NCBI GenBank assembly: GCA_963846505.1
Contig: CAWJWD010000004.1
Span: 186,001-250,000 of the forward strand
Reading direction: 5' to 3'
Length of the DNA: 64,000 nucleotides
DNA from: JACVRW01 sp963846505
GTDB taxonomy: Bacteria; Actinomycetota; Thermoleophilia; Solirubrobacterales; Thermoleophilaceae
Under the pieces are notes generated by a model, which saw only the letters and a program-made list of their open reading frames with translations, searched no databases and was not told where the DNA came from. This document shows, in pieces, positions 62,182 to 64,000 of this stretch (its first letter is position 1; each line of letters opens with the position of its first letter). The translations under genes and the position numbers were made by a program.

Positions 62182-62838
62182 CGCTTGACACTGCGATCCG
62201 GCGTGCGGGGCTCTGCGAAGCGACGCGGACCTGTTCGGATATGGGCCGTACTGGTTCAGCTCCGCTCAGGAAGCGGGAGCTGCCGGATGTGCATCGGTCG
62301 GTGCATCGGCTACCAGGGGGCGATCATCTCATCCGTGGCGGACTCCGACCAACTGGCCTGCGCCGCGGTGTGGACGTCGCAGTGGTTCGATCCTCGGCGA
62401 GGATATGCCGATGGCAACCTGGATCTGGGTCGAACCTTCAGAGCCCTTGGAGTCAGCCGATTGCAGGACTTGCAGGTGCGTGACGGGACTCAACCGTGAC
62501 CGCCTGGACCACAACCAAAGCTCGACCAAGCCGATTCTCCGCTCTAGGAGCGGCTTTGCGGTGGATTGAGACATCGTTGGACTCGTGCTGGATACCCGCC
62601 GATTAGCGGCGATTCCCCTCTGATTCGGACCCAATGAGGCACCGTTGGGTCCCAGCGCTCCGGGTGGCGACATCGACGGGGGTTTGGCCCTCGACGTGCA
62701 GCCCGCGCCGGACAGCAAGGGAAGGCGGCGCAGCGGCAAGCCCGGCGCTCTCCCACGCCAAAGCCGCGGGAACCCATGCCCGGGATCCTTCGCCCGGGTG
62801 TGGTATGCGGAGTTCGTGGTCGCTCGGCGACTGAGTTG
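62182..62838. other. gene-free region with repeat copy B
   Basis: About 660 bp without a credible gene on either strand; open frames are short and unlike proteins. The first part (to about 62640) is less GC-rich than the rest of the window. It contains repeat copy B and a small hairpin at 62539-62553 (CCGCTC, TAG, GAGCGG) followed by CTTTG that might end the sulfatase transcript. It may be a decayed insertion. Confidence 0.55.
62241..62333. repeat. diverged repeat, copy B (downstream of the sulfatase)
   Basis: Same ordered blocks as copy A, 19 bp longer because of an extra GCATCGG duplication. It includes a near-perfect hairpin, CAGCTCCGCT with AGCGGGAGCTG around CAGGA. Confidence 0.55.
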
Positions 62839-63021
62839 CTACACGAGCGCACGACGGTCGCGCCGCCGGCTCTCGATCACGATCACGGCGATGCTCACGG
62901 TGCCGGCGATCGTGAGCAGGCCCGGTCGCAGCGGCCCGATGCCCGCAAGGCCGAGCAGCCCGACCAGCCAACCGGTGGCGACGCCGCCAAGAAGCAGATT
63001 ACGGGACGTCGCCAGCGCCAT
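62839..63021 (-). CDS. 60-residue membrane protein
   Basis: A short frame, MALATSRNLLLGGVATGWLVG then LLGLAGIGPLRPGLLTIAG and TVSIAVIVIESRRRDRRALV: two hydrophobic helices and a strongly basic C-terminal end that would face the cytoplasm. It diverges from the sulfotransferase with a 36-bp gap. No ribosome site or -10 box fits well, so the evidence is coding-like composition only. Function unknown. Confidence 0.5.
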   Translation of the reverse strand: MALATSRNLLLGGVATGWLVGLLGLAGIGPLRPGLLTIAGTVSIAVIVIESRRRDRRALV

Positions 63022-63057
63022 AGGATGCGGCGCTTCACACCCACTAGGAGGAGACGC

Positions 63058-63798
63058 ATGAAGCTGATCGGAGCGGGCCTGCCCCGCACCGCAACGACGA
63101 CTCAGATGATCGCGCTCGAGATGCTCGGGCTGCCCTGTTACCACATGCGCGACATGATGGCCGACCCGGCCACCAGCATCCCGCAGTGGCGCAAGGCGTT
63201 CGAGGGCGACGGCGACTGGGGCGAGCTCTTCGCCGGCAAGGAATCGATCGTCGACTGGCCCGGGTCGTACCACTGGCACGAGCTGATGGACGGGTACCCC
63301 GACGCCAAGGTGCTGCTGAGCGTCCGCTCCGCCGAGAGCTGGGTCGAGAGCATGCACAACACGATCGCGCAGATCTGGTTCGGCGACACCGTCATGCACC
63401 ACCTGGCGATGGCGCAGTACCACGTCGATCCGCTCTACGCCGCCTGGCTGGATCTCCTCAACGACATGTGGTCCAAGGCGGACATCATGGTCCCCAGCAA
63501 GGGCGACCGTGCGGAGATGGCCGCCGGGATGGAGCGCTGGAACCAGGAGGTCATCGACACCGTTCCCTCCGATCGCCTGCTGGTCTGGAACCCCGCGGAC
63601 GGATGGGAGCCGCTCTGCGAGCTGCTCGATCTCCCCGTGCCGAGCGAGCCGCTGCCGAACGTCAACGACACCGAGAACTTCCAGAAGAACCTGATCATGC
63701 GCCCCGCCATCGACGCCATCAACAACTGGTGGGAGCAGAACCAGGGACCCACAGACAAAGTCGCGGAGCGCCCCGCGACGGCGCAGGGGGCTGCGTAG
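63058..63798 (+). CDS. sulfotransferase family protein
   Basis: A 246-residue P-loop sulfotransferase. The PAPS 5'-phosphosulfate loop is at the N-terminus (GAGLPRTATTTQMIALEMLG), and the 3'-phosphate site follows (KVLLSVRSAESWVESMHNT). WNPADGWEPLCELLDLPVP and the FQKNL loop complete it. The related family in eukaryotes and bacteria is annotated as sulfotransferase without defined acceptor. A clean AGGAGGAG ribosome site precedes the ATG. It lies close to the sulfatase. Confidence 0.85.
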   Translation: MKLIGAGLPRTATTTQMIALEMLGLPCYHMRDMMADPATSIPQWRKAFEGDGDWGELFAGKESIVDWPGSYHWHELMDGYPDAKVLLSVRSAESWVESMHNTIAQIWFGDTVMHHLAMAQYHVDPLYAAWLDLLNDMWSKADIMVPSKGDRAEMAAGMERWNQEVIDTVPSDRLLVWNPADGWEPLCELLDLPVPSEPLPNVNDTENFQKNLIMRPAIDAINNWWEQNQGPTDKVAERPATAQGAA

Positions 63799-63902
63799 CC
63801 CAACCGTGCTCTGGAGCCGTAGCCGCTCCCGATGGCGAGGCGACTGCACGCGCGCGAGCCGGTCGATGCGTCTCGGGCGATTGGCGCTCGGTCCGGATCG
63901 GT

Positions 63903-64000
63903 TCAGGTGGTGAGCGGTGGTCGCGCAATGCTGCGTTGGGTGCCGTCGCGGATCTCGCCGACGAGCTCTTCGAGCACGTCTTCGAGCGCGACGACACCAA
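63903..64000 (-). CDS. CBS-domain protein, CorC/HlyC-like, 3' end only
   Basis: Only the last 32 codons are in the window: GVVALEDVLEELVGEIRDGT then QRSIARPPLTT and a stop. The first part is the conserved end of the second CBS domain in the CNNM/CorC hemolysin-like family of membrane ion transporters. The rest lies beyond the window edge. Confidence 0.7.
   Translation of the reverse strand, partial: GVVALEDVLEELVGEIRDGTQRSIARPPLTT

Noticed and set aside
62375..62400. GGTTCGATCCTC resembling a tRNA T-arm
   Set aside because: No matching acceptor stem, D-arm or anticodon arm could be placed around it on either strand.

Overview
The window is a gene-dense, very GC-rich chromosomal segment with mostly housekeeping genes. 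GTG starts are common, several genes start on a -10 box with no leader, and gene sets such as GatCAB with a GluRS, type II NADH dehydrogenase and PiT/DUF47 are present. This fits an actinobacterium; the protein style suggests class Thermoleophilia (Solirubrobacterales-like), but that placement is my inference and rests on no marker gene. I found no prophage, intact insertion sequence, CRISPR array, rRNA or convincing tRNA.

Layout. 1-9.8 kb (minus strand): ilvB-ilvN, small membrane proteins, a GNAT-ndh pair, and gatC-gatA-gatB for Glu-tRNA(Gln) amidation. 9.8-16.5 kb: a structured RNA candidate, an MFS exporter, folD, pcrA and an ABC-2 exporter. 16.6-22.6 kb: queuosine salvage, an AlkZ-like DNA glycosylase, cysE-cysK with a nearby cysteine-free Rrf2 regulator, VanZ and an orphan histidine kinase. 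22.6-32.2 kb: a molybdopterin oxidoreductase, an HDOD-LuxR regulator, gltX, nfo, a Cys-rich protein and dnaE. 32.7-42.8 kb: one gapless nine-gene minus-strand run, trmH-pheS-pheT-argC-argJ-argB-argD-argG plus a 58-residue membrane protein. 42.8-50.5 kb: rpmI-rplT, an MMPL transporter, a patatin, a methyltransferase, infC and thrS. 50.7-59.7 kb: an Rpf-like protein, SCP2, mutY, a metallo-beta-lactamase-fold hydrolase, a class V aminotransferase, DUF47-pit, a phosphoesterase, chrA and a ClC channel. 59.7-64 kb: a sulfatase flanked by a diverged repeat, a sulfotransferase, and the end of a CBS-domain protein.

Two themes run through the window. First, more than 20 genes have TANNNT (once TATAAG) 6-9 nt before the start codon, the signature of leaderless transcription. 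At two divergent pairs the opposing -10 boxes overlap on one TA. Second, conserved genes in three stretches (about 10.8-14.8, 22.6-33.8 and 49-59.4 kb) are broken by single-base frameshifts, mostly +1, while the stretches between are clean. I read these as residual assembly errors and annotate the genes as whole CDSs.

Functional links: GluRS with GatCAB makes Gln-tRNA indirectly. CysE, CysK and a CymR-like regulator form a cysteine module. DUF47 and Pit handle phosphate or metal-phosphate uptake. The sulfatase and sulfotransferase suggest sulfate-ester turnover.
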